A stretch of DNA of 64,000 nt from Rhodohalobacter halophilus (GTDB lineage Bacteria > Bacteroidota > Rhodothermia > Balneolales > Balneolaceae), in assembly GCF_001715195.1 (NCBI RefSeq), contig NZ_MDWE01000001.1, positions 62,001-126,000 on the forward strand, read 5' to 3'. The translations under genes were made by a program, and so were the position numbers. This document shows, in pieces, positions 8,219 through 17,171 of the stretch. The notes beneath the pieces were generated by a model. It saw nothing but the letters and a program-made list of their open reading frames with translations. It had not been told where the DNA came from and ran no database searches. Numbering within the stretch: the first letter of the stretch is position 1; every line of letters begins with the position of its first letter.

Positions 8219-10375
8219 TTATGTGTTAAAAACAATAACCGGACAAGGAGCCATTCGAATGATGTTCTCTACACGAGGTCCAAGATAGAGCCGGTTGGTT
8301 CCCGGTCTGATATTGGTGCCCACCACAATGAGGTCGATGTGATTCTCTTCTGCAATGGCTCTAATTACCTCTTCCGGACTTTCCCCTTTCCGAACCATAC
8401 TTTCTGTTTTTACACCAAATGCCTCACCCAGCTTCTTCAGCTCCCCAACCGCATCTTCCGCAAACTGCTCACGGCTCTGTTCAATATCAGATTTCACATT
8501 CTGAACAGGACGGAGTTCATCCATCATTACGTTCAGGGCAAGAACCTCTTTATTTGAATCTGACTTAGCCACATAAAATGCCAATTCTGCGGCATTTCGG
8601 GAAGCTGAGCTGCCGTTCGTGGGAACCATGATTCTCTGAGGCGTCCAGTTCTCCGGAACACTGCCCGCTTTTACAATCAGCGTTGGGCATGGAGCAAATC
8701 GAGTAATAAAATCTACAATCGGGCTGAAGAGATGAGCTTTTACATCCACATCTTCTGTGGCACCCAGTACAACCAGGTCGTAATCTTTTTTCGCCTCATC
8801 CAGAATTGCATCACCCGGTTTATCCGAAACCACAACTTTAGTCACAACCTCGTGCAGATTGAAATATTGAGCCAGGTTATTCAGATACGTTTCACACGAT
8901 GCCCGGTCATCTTTCGTGACCGTCATAATTGTGAGCGAAATTTGAGAGTCTTCACCAATCAAATCCAGAATCTGAGCCTCGGTTGACTGAATATTCTTCT
9001 TATTGACATCAGCCTCTTTACGGGTTCGAACCGGCAGCAGCACACGATGGATATCGGCAACCAGACTCTCCGCCTCCAGCTCCTCTTTCTTCAGTCGCTT
9101 CTCCTCCTCTTCACCGATGGTGACCCGCTTTAATACCCAGCGCAGTGCAAAAGGTGCCATCAGAGATGTGGCAATCGCCATCACAACAATGATGGAAAAC
9201 ATATCCTGCGAAAGTATACCCAGCCGCAAACCAATGGTTGCGATAATGATCTCCATCGCACCGCGGGCGTTCAGTCCGGCTCCAAAACTGAGGGAGGTCC
9301 AGTGATCTTTTCCGCCGATAACCCTTGCCCCTGTGTAAGTTCCAATCACCTTACCGAGCGTGGCGATGGCAATCACAATCAGAGTAATAACGAGCAACGT
9401 TGGGTCAAACAGGTTCAGCATGTTCACCTTAAGACCGGCAACGGCAAAAAAGATAGGTGCAAATATTCCCAGCGCTATACTCTCCAACTTGTTCACAACC
9501 TCTTCGGGCAGACGCGGCATCATTCCAAAAAGAATACCCATCACAAAAGCACCCAGGATAGCCTCAAGATTCAGCAGTTGTGTTATGGCACCCCAGAAAA
9601 AGGCGAGAATAATAACAAGGGAAAGAATCCGGTCGGTACTGATCACCTCATCCTGAACATAAACCAGCAATTTACGCACCATCCACCGGCCCAGGGTGAA
9701 ACTGATAATCAAAAATGCCAGCACGCTTCCAACTGTTGTAAGAACGGTTCCGGTGGTAACAGCATCTCCGGCGGCAATACCGGCAACAATTGAGAGCAAA
9801 ATCCACCCGATGGTATCATCGCTCATGCCTGCTGCGAGAATAGTCTGGCCAATATCGCGGCGCATCAGGTTCATGTCCATCAGCACCTTAGCAATAACCG
9901 GAATGGCTGAAATTGCCATGGCCGTTGCTACAAACAGAGAAAATACCAGCCGTTCGTCAGAATCCGCAAGTAGAAAGTCTGGCAGATGCTGACCAAGAAA
10001 AAAACCGGTGATGAACGTGACCGAAATACCGCCAAAAGAGACACTGATTGCCGTTTTGGCGTGTCGCTTAATGAGCTGGATATCGGTTTCGAGTCCGGTT
10101 ATCAACAGTAAAAACATGGCGCCCAGCAGGGAGATAACCTCCAGAAGATAACCACTGACTTCCGTTTGAGGGATGATGAGTTCACCAAATGCAGGAAAAA
10201 TACCCGCCAAAAGTGAGGGGCCTAAAATGATACCGGCCAGGATTTCACCAATAACCGATGGCTGACCGAGTCGTGTGGCCACTTCGCCAAATGCTCGGGC
10301 AGCTAAAAGAAGAACACCAACCTGAAAAACGAGAAGAAAAACATCATGATGTGGAGCAGCGGAAAATACGTCCAT
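8219..10375 (-). CDS. CPA2 cation/proton antiporter with C-terminal tandem USP domains
   Basis: The 718-residue protein has a CPA2/KefB-type membrane domain (about residues 1-415; GQPSVIGEILAGIILGPSLL near the start) with about 12 helices. The cytosolic tail holds two UspA-like domains. The first is about residues 440-575 and ends APCPTLIVKAG; the second is about 580-718, begins QRIMVPTNGSSASR and ends IVVGTNIRPGTNRLYLG...APCPVIVF. It probably exchanges Na+ or K+ for H+ at the inner membrane, with gating by nucleotide binding to the USP tail (inference from USP-antiporter fusions). Its neighbours are a SulP carrier downstream and a second antiporter upstream, both on the same strand. Confidence 0.93.
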   Translation of the reverse strand: MDVFSAAPHHDVFLLVFQVGVLLLAARAFGEVATRLGQPSVIGEILAGIILGPSLLAGIFPAFGELIIPQTEVSGYLLEVISLLGAMFLLLITGLETDIQLIKRHAKTAISVSFGGISVTFITGFFLGQHLPDFLLADSDERLVFSLFVATAMAISAIPVIAKVLMDMNLMRRDIGQTILAAGMSDDTIGWILLSIVAGIAAGDAVTTGTVLTTVGSVLAFLIISFTLGRWMVRKLLVYVQDEVISTDRILSLVIILAFFWGAITQLLNLEAILGAFVMGILFGMMPRLPEEVVNKLESIALGIFAPIFFAVAGLKVNMLNLFDPTLLVITLIVIAIATLGKVIGTYTGARVIGGKDHWTSLSFGAGLNARGAMEIIIATIGLRLGILSQDMFSIIVVMAIATSLMAPFALRWVLKRVTIGEEEEKRLKKEELEAESLVADIHRVLLPVRTRKEADVNKKNIQSTEAQILDLIGEDSQISLTIMTVTKDDRASCETYLNNLAQYFNLHEVVTKVVVSDKPGDAILDEAKKDYDLVVLGATEDVDVKAHLFSPIVDFITRFAPCPTLIVKAGSVPENWTPQRIMVPTNGSSASRNAAELAFYVAKSDSNKEVLALNVMMDELRPVQNVKSDIEQSREQFAEDAVGELKKLGEAFGVKTESMVRKGESPEEVIRAIAEENHIDLIVVGTNIRPGTNRLYLGPRVENIIRMAPCPVIVFNT

Positions 10376-10527
10376 AGAATAAACCGAATCCGGTTAAAAA
10401 GTTTAACAGTTTGACGGCAAAAATAGTTATTGTTTAGATGAAACTAAAAATTATCGAAAATAACCGCCGTCATTCCTTAAATTTTGAATGTTCTTGTAGA
10501 GCCTGAACACTCATAGAGCAGATATTT

Positions 10528-13014
10528 TTACACTTCCGTTTCCATAACGGCCCGATAAACCTCGGCAGCTGTTTTTGCAGCCCGTACTGCCTTTAGGTTC
10601 TTACCCGGTTTGATGAGTTGAGCAACTTCGTTTACTCCCTCCAGGTGTTTTTCCGGTGAGCAGGATTTAGGACTGAGCAATATCAAAATAACATGTGCGG
10701 GGTGTGCAACCTGTTTTAGATTCAACCCCTTGTCGCTTACCCCTACAAACAGAAGCTGTTCATCCACTTTAGAGGTATGAGCTTCATAGAGCAGCACACC
10801 TGGCATTACCTCAGGGGTGTAATCAGCCGAATTTTTGAGCAGCCGTTTGGTTATTCGGCTCAAATCAATATGATCAAATGCGGGATCTTTATGGATGATC
10901 TGCTCCAGTACTTGGTCCGTTTCAGCCTCTTCAAGCCCTATCTTTATCCGTTTTTGTTGCAATAGCTGCAGATTCTCCCTCTCGGGTGAGCTTCCTCCTG
11001 CCCGCTCCCGGCCCTGAGCCGGATAGATGGTAATAAAGCTCAACTGTGGATAGCGCTGAGCTATCACCCTGGGTAAACGATCCAGCCCCGGCCGCCAGGA
11101 AACGGATCCGTCACGGGCGCTGAGTAAAACAAACAGGTCCTCTTCATCTTTAAAATCATCGTACCACGCCGGCAGATCCCCCCACTTCTCGATGACTTCA
11201 AACGTTACATCGGGCTCCGGCTGAATATTATCCACCCTAGGTTTCACATAGTTCTGACGTGCGGTTGTGGTTACAATCACCAGTTCATCTCCAATCTGAT
11301 CTGCCATCAATTTAAGCGATCTTACTGCTTCGGTGAATCCCGGTTCAAACTCAGCAAACGGAGGCATTGCAACTACAATTCTCTTTGATGTGTTCACGGG
11401 GCGCTCAATTTTACTCACCATAATCATGGTTTGAACCTCCTCCAGAAGCTGATCCAGAATACTTCCAAAAATCTTCTGTTTGGCTGATATCTGTCCGTTC
11501 CAGCCAATAATGATGTTTGAAATCCGCATCTCACTAACCGCACGGGCAATTCCCTTGGCAATATTGAAATCAACGCGTGTAACAGGGTTGACCGGCACAT
11601 TCGCCGCGGCTGCGTGAATCACGGCGTGGCTCAGCATCTTTTCTCCCCTGGCAACCTGCTCTTCGGCATCCCGGCCATCACGGGCTACTGTTAGCGGATA
11701 GAGTGGCTGATCCAGTTTCTGATCACGTACCATAAACGCAATATCCATCAATGCATCTGAAGTTTCAGGATTGGCCAGCGGAACCAGAATACGCTGCGGT
11801 GCTTCCGACGGTTTATACGGCTTCTTATCCTCCTGAGTAGCCACTTCACGTCCATACTTCTCAACCAGCCATGGGCCGACCAGGCAAGTCATCAAAATCA
11901 TGATCACCACTGCATTTACCGCCGTGGAGTCAAAAAATCCCAGATCAAAGCCAATTAGGGTCACGGCAAGCGTGGCTGCAGATTGAGGAGTCGTGAGTCC
12001 ATAAATGACAAACCCCTCCTCTTTAGTAAACTTAAACAGCGAGGTGATACCGAATGACGCAAGTCCCTTTCCTATAAAAACGAGCAGCGTAAAAATGATC
12101 GCCTTGAACCATACATCCAGACTTCCCAGAACCGAAACATCCACCAGCATACCTACGCTTATCAGAAAAAACGGAATAAAAAGTGCATTTCCCACAAATT
12201 GAACCCGGCTCATAAGCGTACCGCTGCCGGGTACCAACCGGTTTAAAAGGAGTCCGGCTAAAAAAGCACCAATAATTGGGGCGAGACCTGCAAGTTCGGC
12301 AAAGAAAGCTGTTGTAAACAGTATCGCCACCAAAAAGATGTAATCCATATTGCCTTGCGATTTTACATTTCGAAAAAACCAGCGTCCGAGCCGCGGCAGC
12401 AATATGACGGAAACGGCCACAAATGCGATAACAGAGGCGGCAAATCCGGTCCAATATCCGGCACCGCTATTATCCCCTGCGGTTCCGGCAACGATTGCGA
12501 GCACGCCCAAAGAGAGGGTGTCAGTCACAAGCGTTCCACCCATCGACATGGTGACTCCCATATTTTTGGTAATCCCCAATCGCTCAGCAATTGGGTAGGC
12601 AAGCAGAGTATGCGAACCAACAATTGAACCGAGAAGCAGTGAGGTTGCAACGGAGTAGTTAAGCAGGTACACACCTGCTGCTAATGCAGCCATCTGAGGC
12701 AATAGAAAAGAGACCAAACCAAAACCGATACTCTTATTCCGAAGTTTTTCAAACTGAATCAAATCCAGCGAAAGGCCGGCCATAAACATCAGATAGAGCA
12801 GTCCGACGGTTCCAAGAAGCTCAATGGTAAAATCCCGTTCAATCAAACCGAGGAGCCCGGGTCCTACAACGGTTCCGGCCAGAATCAACCCTACGATTGA
12901 TGGCAATTTCACCTTTTTGGCCAGCATGGGTGCCAGCAGAATGATGAGCATCACCAGGGCAAAGATGATAACCGGATCCTCAAACGGCAATTGATATGAA
13001 AAAATTTGGTCCAT
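10528..13014 (-). CDS. CPA2 cation/proton antiporter with USP and EIIA-like C-terminal domains
   Basis: From ATG 13014 (MDQIFSYQLPFEDPVIIF) the product is 828 residues. The membrane domain (about 1-400) contains LPSIVGLILAGTVVGPGLLG. A UspA-like region follows from about 425 (RILVPLANPETSDALMDIAF). The last 150 residues resemble a PTS EIIA type-2 domain, with a histidine in LYEAHTSKVDEQ at the position of the phosphorylated His and a C-terminal AKTAAEVYRAV helix. The frame stays open upstream to a TTG at 13242, but that extension begins hydrophilic and lacks a start signal, so 13014 is preferred; ATG 13086 is an alternative. Probable Na+ or K+/H+ exchanger with two sensory inputs. Confidence 0.88.
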   Translation of the reverse strand: MDQIFSYQLPFEDPVIIFALVMLIILLAPMLAKKVKLPSIVGLILAGTVVGPGLLGLIERDFTIELLGTVGLLYLMFMAGLSLDLIQFEKLRNKSIGFGLVSFLLPQMAALAAGVYLLNYSVATSLLLGSIVGSHTLLAYPIAERLGITKNMGVTMSMGGTLVTDTLSLGVLAIVAGTAGDNSGAGYWTGFAASVIAFVAVSVILLPRLGRWFFRNVKSQGNMDYIFLVAILFTTAFFAELAGLAPIIGAFLAGLLLNRLVPGSGTLMSRVQFVGNALFIPFFLISVGMLVDVSVLGSLDVWFKAIIFTLLVFIGKGLASFGITSLFKFTKEEGFVIYGLTTPQSAATLAVTLIGFDLGFFDSTAVNAVVIMILMTCLVGPWLVEKYGREVATQEDKKPYKPSEAPQRILVPLANPETSDALMDIAFMVRDQKLDQPLYPLTVARDGRDAEEQVARGEKMLSHAVIHAAAANVPVNPVTRVDFNIAKGIARAVSEMRISNIIIGWNGQISAKQKIFGSILDQLLEEVQTMIMVSKIERPVNTSKRIVVAMPPFAEFEPGFTEAVRSLKLMADQIGDELVIVTTTARQNYVKPRVDNIQPEPDVTFEVIEKWGDLPAWYDDFKDEEDLFVLLSARDGSVSWRPGLDRLPRVIAQRYPQLSFITIYPAQGRERAGGSSPERENLQLLQQKRIKIGLEEAETDQVLEQIIHKDPAFDHIDLSRITKRLLKNSADYTPEVMPGVLLYEAHTSKVDEQLLFVGVSDKGLNLKQVAHPAHVILILLSPKSCSPEKHLEGVNEVAQLIKPGKNLKAVRAAKTAAEVYRAVMETEV

Positions 13015-13241
13015 GCGAATAACAGCAGTTACTTCAGGGTTGAAAGCAGGCAGGATACCGCTTTGATATGAAAAAAACATTAAAACGGATGTCAAATCTT
13101 TCAATCCGCATTTGTTTGTTACTTTGAATTCTTTATCCTCTGCTCTGAACATAATAGCCCAGAGCCGGTTATTTTGAAGTTCAAAACTTTTTGTTTGCAG
13201 TACCGTATTAAGGTCAACCGTTCTGACATACTTAAATATCA

Positions 13242-14774
13242 ATGAAATTAAATCTCATGAAACGAATACTTCTCGGACTTTTCGTCGTCCTTGCATTCAC
13301 GTCGATAGACGTTCAAGCACAAAACCCTTCCGCCCAGGATATCGAACAGTCTATTCTGAAAAGCGATGTTGAATTTGACATCTACTTCCTCGCTTCAGAT
13401 GAATTTCTCGGCCGCGATACCGGTACCCAGGAGTTGAAAATTGCCTCTCGCTACATCGCCACAAGATTTCAACAATATGGCATGAAAGCAGCCCCCGGGC
13501 TTGACGGATACTATCAACATGTACCATTCCGAATGAACCGGGCGCCGGAATCGATACAGATGTCTGTGTTAGACTCCACATTTACCCTGAACCGACACTT
13601 GGTTGCAATGAGTCCATACCGGGGAGATACTGAAGCAGACGTGGTTGTTCTGGAGTACGGATCGCAGGATGAGATTTCCAACCACGAGCTGAATGGTAAG
13701 ATTGTGATTGCCAAAGCCGGATTGCAGGGAGATGAAAACCCTCAACAGCTATTTCAAATTTCTGCGGTTAAACGAGCTCAGGTTGCAGAGGCAGGCGGTA
13801 CCGGTTTGATCGAGATCTATCAAAATCAGCAGCTACCATGGCAAACCCTCGCCGGGTTCATGAATCGTGATCAATTGTCCCTGGATACTGATAGTGGTTC
13901 AACCAATGAAGAAACCTCCCCTATACCACACCTCTGGATGAACGGCCTTGCGGGAGATATAGACATGTTTTTGAGCGGTATCCCAGGTGAAACGATCTCA
14001 CTATCAGTTAAAGGAGAAGAAAGCCGAACATTTTACAGCCGGAATGTGGTTGGCATAATTGAGGGAAGCGACACGAACTTAAAGGATGAGTACATCCTGC
14101 TGTCGGCTCACTACGATCACACCGGAACGACGGGTGATCCGAGCCAGGAAAACTACATTAACAATGGGGCAAGGGATAATGCTGTAGGTACAGCCGGTAT
14201 TCTGGCTGCTGCCAAGTATCTCTCCGAAAATCCACCAAGGCGATCTGTGATCGTTGCCGCCTGGACCGCAGAAGAGAAGGGATTACTGGGAAGTGGTTAT
14301 TATGCGGAGAATCCGCCGATACCACTCCATCAAACCGTTTACAATTTAAATATTGACGGCGCCGGATATAATGATATCACCAAGGTAACTGTAATCGGTC
14401 TGGGCCGGACCGAAGCCGATGACGACCTGAAAGCATCTGCCGAGGCATTCGGCCTGGAGGCGATTCCCGATCCGGTTCCCGAGCAAAACCTGTTTAACCG
14501 ATCGGATAATGTTCACTTTGCACGGGCCGGAATTCCGTCCCCAACCTACAGTATGGGGTTGACCGCATTTGATGATGAGATCAACAAGTATTACCATCGC
14601 CCGACCGATGAACCACACACAGTTGATTATGAGTACGTAACAGCTTACATCCGTTCATACGTAATGGCTGCAACCCTGATTGGAAATGCTGACAAGGCCC
14701 CATTCTGGCTTGCCGGTGATGAGTATGAACAGGCCGGTTTAGAGCTTTATAATTTCGAGACAGAAAACTACTGA
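13242..14774 (+). CDS. Secreted M28 family zinc aminopeptidase
   Basis: This 510-residue protein has a signal peptide (cleavage near DVQA-Q); the second Met, at codon 6, is an alternative start. The co-catalytic zinc site of M28 is complete in the visible motifs: His290 in SAHYDH, Asp312 in GARDNAVG, Glu344-Glu345 in WTAEEKG, Asp372 in LNIDGAG, and a late His in YYHRPTDEP. An inserted PA-like segment sits at about 130-260. The protein should act in the periplasm or outside the cell, releasing N-terminal amino acids from peptides. It is divergent from the antiporter gene. Confidence 0.95.
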   Translation: MKLNLMKRILLGLFVVLAFTSIDVQAQNPSAQDIEQSILKSDVEFDIYFLASDEFLGRDTGTQELKIASRYIATRFQQYGMKAAPGLDGYYQHVPFRMNRAPESIQMSVLDSTFTLNRHLVAMSPYRGDTEADVVVLEYGSQDEISNHELNGKIVIAKAGLQGDENPQQLFQISAVKRAQVAEAGGTGLIEIYQNQQLPWQTLAGFMNRDQLSLDTDSGSTNEETSPIPHLWMNGLAGDIDMFLSGIPGETISLSVKGEESRTFYSRNVVGIIEGSDTNLKDEYILLSAHYDHTGTTGDPSQENYINNGARDNAVGTAGILAAAKYLSENPPRRSVIVAAWTAEEKGLLGSGYYAENPPIPLHQTVYNLNIDGAGYNDITKVTVIGLGRTEADDDLKASAEAFGLEAIPDPVPEQNLFNRSDNVHFARAGIPSPTYSMGLTAFDDEINKYYHRPTDEPHTVDYEYVTAYIRSYVMAATLIGNADKAPFWLAGDEYEQAGLELYNFETENY

Positions 14775-14798
14775 GTTCCCATTTAATTAACTATCAAC

Positions 14799-14834
14799 CT
14801 GCCGTTTCCAGGCTCTTTTTTCGGGAAACGGCAG
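14799..14834. repeat. Perfect 11-bp inverted repeat after the M28 gene
   Basis: The arms at 14799-14809 and 14824-14834 (CTGCCGTTTCC and its complement) enclose a 14-nt loop that itself contains T6. No T-tract follows the second arm on the plus strand, so it is not a textbook terminator. It could be an mRNA-end stabiliser of the M28 transcript or an operator ahead of lysA. Confidence 0.55.
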
Positions 14835-14909
14835 TGAAGGGTCTGACTCACTGAAAAGTATTCATAGTATTTCGTATCATAAGCGCCCTTACTTAACCAA
14901 CTCAATTTG

Positions 14910-16058
14910 ATGTTCGACGCTGAAACCATAGAGATCTTCAAATCTCATAAAACTCCGTTCTACTACTACGACCTTGGCCTGCTCCGCCGTACACTGGATG
15001 AGATCAAAACACATGGACTCTCGAAGGGGTATCATGTGCACTTTGCCATCAAGGCTAATTTCAATCTGCCCATTCTTGAAGAGATTCGTAAAGCGGGACT
15101 CGGCATCGACTGCGTGAGTGGAAATGAGATCAAACGAGCCATAGAATCCGGCTTTACAGGGAAACAGCTCGCTTTTGCCGGCGTGGGGAAAACGGATGAG
15201 GAGATTCAGATTGGGCTCGACAACAACATTTTTTCCTTTAACTGCGAGTCGCTACAGGAGCTCGAAGTTCTGAACTCGTTAGCCGGGAAAAGCGATAAAA
15301 CGGCAAACATCTCCATCAGGCTAAACCCGAATGTAGAGGCCAAAACCCACAAATATATCACCACCGGGCTGAATGAGAACAAGTTCGGCATTACGGCTGA
15401 CAAACTCCCGAAATTGTTTGAGATGCTCCCCTCCCTGGAGAATATCAGCCTCACCGGAATCCACTTTCACATAGGATCACAAATCACCGATCTACAGCCA
15501 TTCAAAGATCTTTGTGATCGCGTAAATGAGATGCAGGATCTGTTTGAGAAGAATGCAATCCGTCTTCACCATATCAACGTGGGCGGCGGTTACGGAATTG
15601 ATTATGAGAATCCCGATGATAACCCCATTCCCGATTTTAAATCTTTTTTTGAAGTGTTTGACAGAAACCTTGAACTGCGAGAAAGCCAGCAGGTGCACTT
15701 TGAACTGGGCCGGAGCATTGTCGGCCAGTGTGGCAGCCTGATCTCCAAGGTACTTTTTATTAAAGAGGGGGTGACAACCAACTTTGCCGTGATCGATGCC
15801 GGTATGACCGAACTGATCCGCCCTGCACTCTACCAGGCAAACCACCGGGTAGATGTACTCACGTCAGATAAACCACACAAAACGTACGATGTAGTCGGGC
15901 CAATTTGTGAAACATCCGACACCTTTCAAAAAAAGGTTCAGCTGCCTGAATTGCAGCGTGGTGACCTGGTGGCCATCCGAAGTGCCGGAGCCTACGGAGA
16001 AGTGATGAGCAGCGGCTTCAATTTACGGGAACGTGTGAAGGCAGTATATTCAGAATAG
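14910..16058 (+). CDS. lysA: Diaminopimelate decarboxylase
   Basis: The 382-residue PLP enzyme converts meso-diaminopimelate to lysine and CO2. The PLP lysine is Lys48 in HFAIKANFN. HFHIGSQ (His187) and GGGYG (225-229) form the cofactor phosphate site, and Cys333 in GPICETSD is the substrate-site cysteine contributed in the dimer. I choose ATG 14910 over the in-frame TTG at 14907. No aspartokinase gene is adjacent, so lysA stands alone here. Confidence 0.95.
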   Translation: MFDAETIEIFKSHKTPFYYYDLGLLRRTLDEIKTHGLSKGYHVHFAIKANFNLPILEEIRKAGLGIDCVSGNEIKRAIESGFTGKQLAFAGVGKTDEEIQIGLDNNIFSFNCESLQELEVLNSLAGKSDKTANISIRLNPNVEAKTHKYITTGLNENKFGITADKLPKLFEMLPSLENISLTGIHFHIGSQITDLQPFKDLCDRVNEMQDLFEKNAIRLHHINVGGGYGIDYENPDDNPIPDFKSFFEVFDRNLELRESQQVHFELGRSIVGQCGSLISKVLFIKEGVTTNFAVIDAGMTELIRPALYQANHRVDVLTSDKPHKTYDVVGPICETSDTFQKKVQLPELQRGDLVAIRSAGAYGEVMSSGFNLRERVKAVYSE

Positions 16059-16525
16059 AAACTTGGGTATAAACTACCTTACAAATCGGTCAACACATAA
16101 ACAGCCTCTAATATCAGAAGTGCGCATAGACAAGAGAATTCTGACCCTATCTGTCTTTAATACTCTTTCTTTCTGAGGAATTACACCAAGTTCAAATAGA
16201 AGCCTCAGAACCGGTGCTCAGCCTGCACAAATTTCCCGACTGGTCAACCCCGTATGATCAAACCGCAGGGTAAAATTAAGGGGAAATGGGATAATAATAT
16301 GCACACTCTATTGGAATCATTGGCACGAATAAAGTGAATAACTGATTGCTGAATCCAATATCCAGAACTGAGTGAATATTAAAATTTATACAGATCACTA
16401 TTTTAAATTATACATTTTTATATACATTAAGCACCTCGGGCTTAATAAGTTAGCTTGATTAAAATTCGTGATAAACTTGCTGATCTATCAAGAATCAAAC
16501 AACTGTCAACGAAAACGGAGGTGCC
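16059..16525. other. Long AT-rich intergenic region with a leader hairpin
   Basis: No gene or tRNA is recognisable in these 467 bp. It becomes strongly AT-rich from about 16380. A 7-bp hairpin with a 7-nt loop (ATTAAGC at 16426-16432, GCTTAAT at 16440-16446) lies about 80 bp upstream of the small secreted-peptide gene and may belong to its control region. Confidence 0.4.
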
Positions 16526-16666
16526 ATGATATTCAATCACGTAATCTCTGCAGTACTTACCTTAGCTCTACTCCTCATTCTATCAATTCCTGCCCATAGC
16601 CAATCAACTCTTGAAGATCCTGCCGATCAGGCCGGATATGGGCTTACTCTTAAAGTCAATTTCTGA
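16526..16666 (+). CDS. Small secreted protein, 46 residues, unknown function
   Basis: A short reading frame starts at ATG 16526 with a strong Shine-Dalgarno GGAGGT ending 3 bases before it, unusual strength for this genome. Residues 1-25 are a convincing Sec signal peptide with a long Leu/Ile core and likely cleavage at PAHS-Q. The mature part would be only about 21 residues, ending GYGLTLKVNF. A perfect 13-bp hairpin begins 27 bp after the stop. Strong ribosome site, export signal and terminator together argue for an expressed gene. The terminal aromatic beta-strand-like end resembles the last strand of an outer-membrane barrel, so it could also be an internal-deletion remnant of such a gene. 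No homolog is recognised. Confidence 0.6.
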   Translation: MIFNHVISAVLTLALLLILSIPAHSQSTLEDPADQAGYGLTLKVNF

Positions 16667-16692
16667 CCAAATGATACGCGCTTGACCTAACC

Positions 16693-16732
16693 GGGATTTG
16701 CAAAACGTTCTACATCGTATTTTGCAAATCCC
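16693..16732 (+). terminator. Perfect 13-bp hairpin, probable terminator of the small secreted gene
   Basis: GGGATTTGCAAAA at 16693-16705 pairs perfectly with 16720-16732, with a 14-nt loop. The stem's second arm starts with T4 and is followed by ATTATTTATT. It lies 27 bp after the stop of the 46-residue gene and 30 bp before the next gene. Confidence 0.7.
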
Positions 16733-16762
16733 ATTATTTATTCAACTCCTTAATTCACTCCC

Positions 16763-17149
16763 GTGGAAAATTACTCTAAGCTTCTGATTCCCATCGTTCT
16801 ATTTTTACTATCATTCATCATGATCGGAATACCCTACTGGCTCATACCGATTCAAGAGGTTACTCTCCCAAATGCACTCTATAGTCCGGCACTGACTGCA
16901 GTAGCGGTTGCCACAGCTCTTCTGCACTATCTTACAGAAAATACATTCATCACAAGCGTAAACATCATGGCAATGGTTTTGCCCGCCGTGGTTATGAGCA
17001 GAGTCATTGCGGAGGGCATTATCGATCCCACGTCTCACAATCTCTGGCCAATTGAGCTGATCATCGCCATTTTAATGGGCTATGCTATTGCACTTCCCTC
17101 TACGGTTGTCGGTGTCGCTATTCGAAAGCTCTTCGATCGACCCGTCTAA
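16763..17149 (+). CDS. Small four-helix membrane protein of unknown function
   Basis: The 128-residue protein begins with GTG. It has four predicted transmembrane segments, at about residues 7-28, 42-60, 66-85 and 96-116, with very short loops, and ends in a basic tail (IRKLFDRPV). No ribosome-binding site is obvious. I recognise no family. It converges on the STING-like gene with a gap of only 22 bp. Its regularly hydrophobic composition and full-length frame make it a credible gene. Nothing in the sequence assigns a function. Confidence 0.7.
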   Translation: MENYSKLLIPIVLFLLSFIMIGIPYWLIPIQEVTLPNALYSPALTAVAVATALLHYLTENTFITSVNIMAMVLPAVVMSRVIAEGIIDPTSHNLWPIELIIAILMGYAIALPSTVVGVAIRKLFDRPV

Positions 17150-17171
17150 ACATCAAAACCTTGACTCTTTA

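Noticed and set aside
9302-9793. 163-codon plus-strand open frame
   Set aside because: It is antisense to the antiporter membrane domain, rich in Asn, Gln and Lys, a typical complement of hydrophobic codons.
13015-13242. 5' extension of the second antiporter to a TTG
   Set aside because: The extension is hydrophilic, has no start signal and would reach the start codon of the divergent M28 gene; MDQIFSYQ gives a normal antiporter N-terminus.
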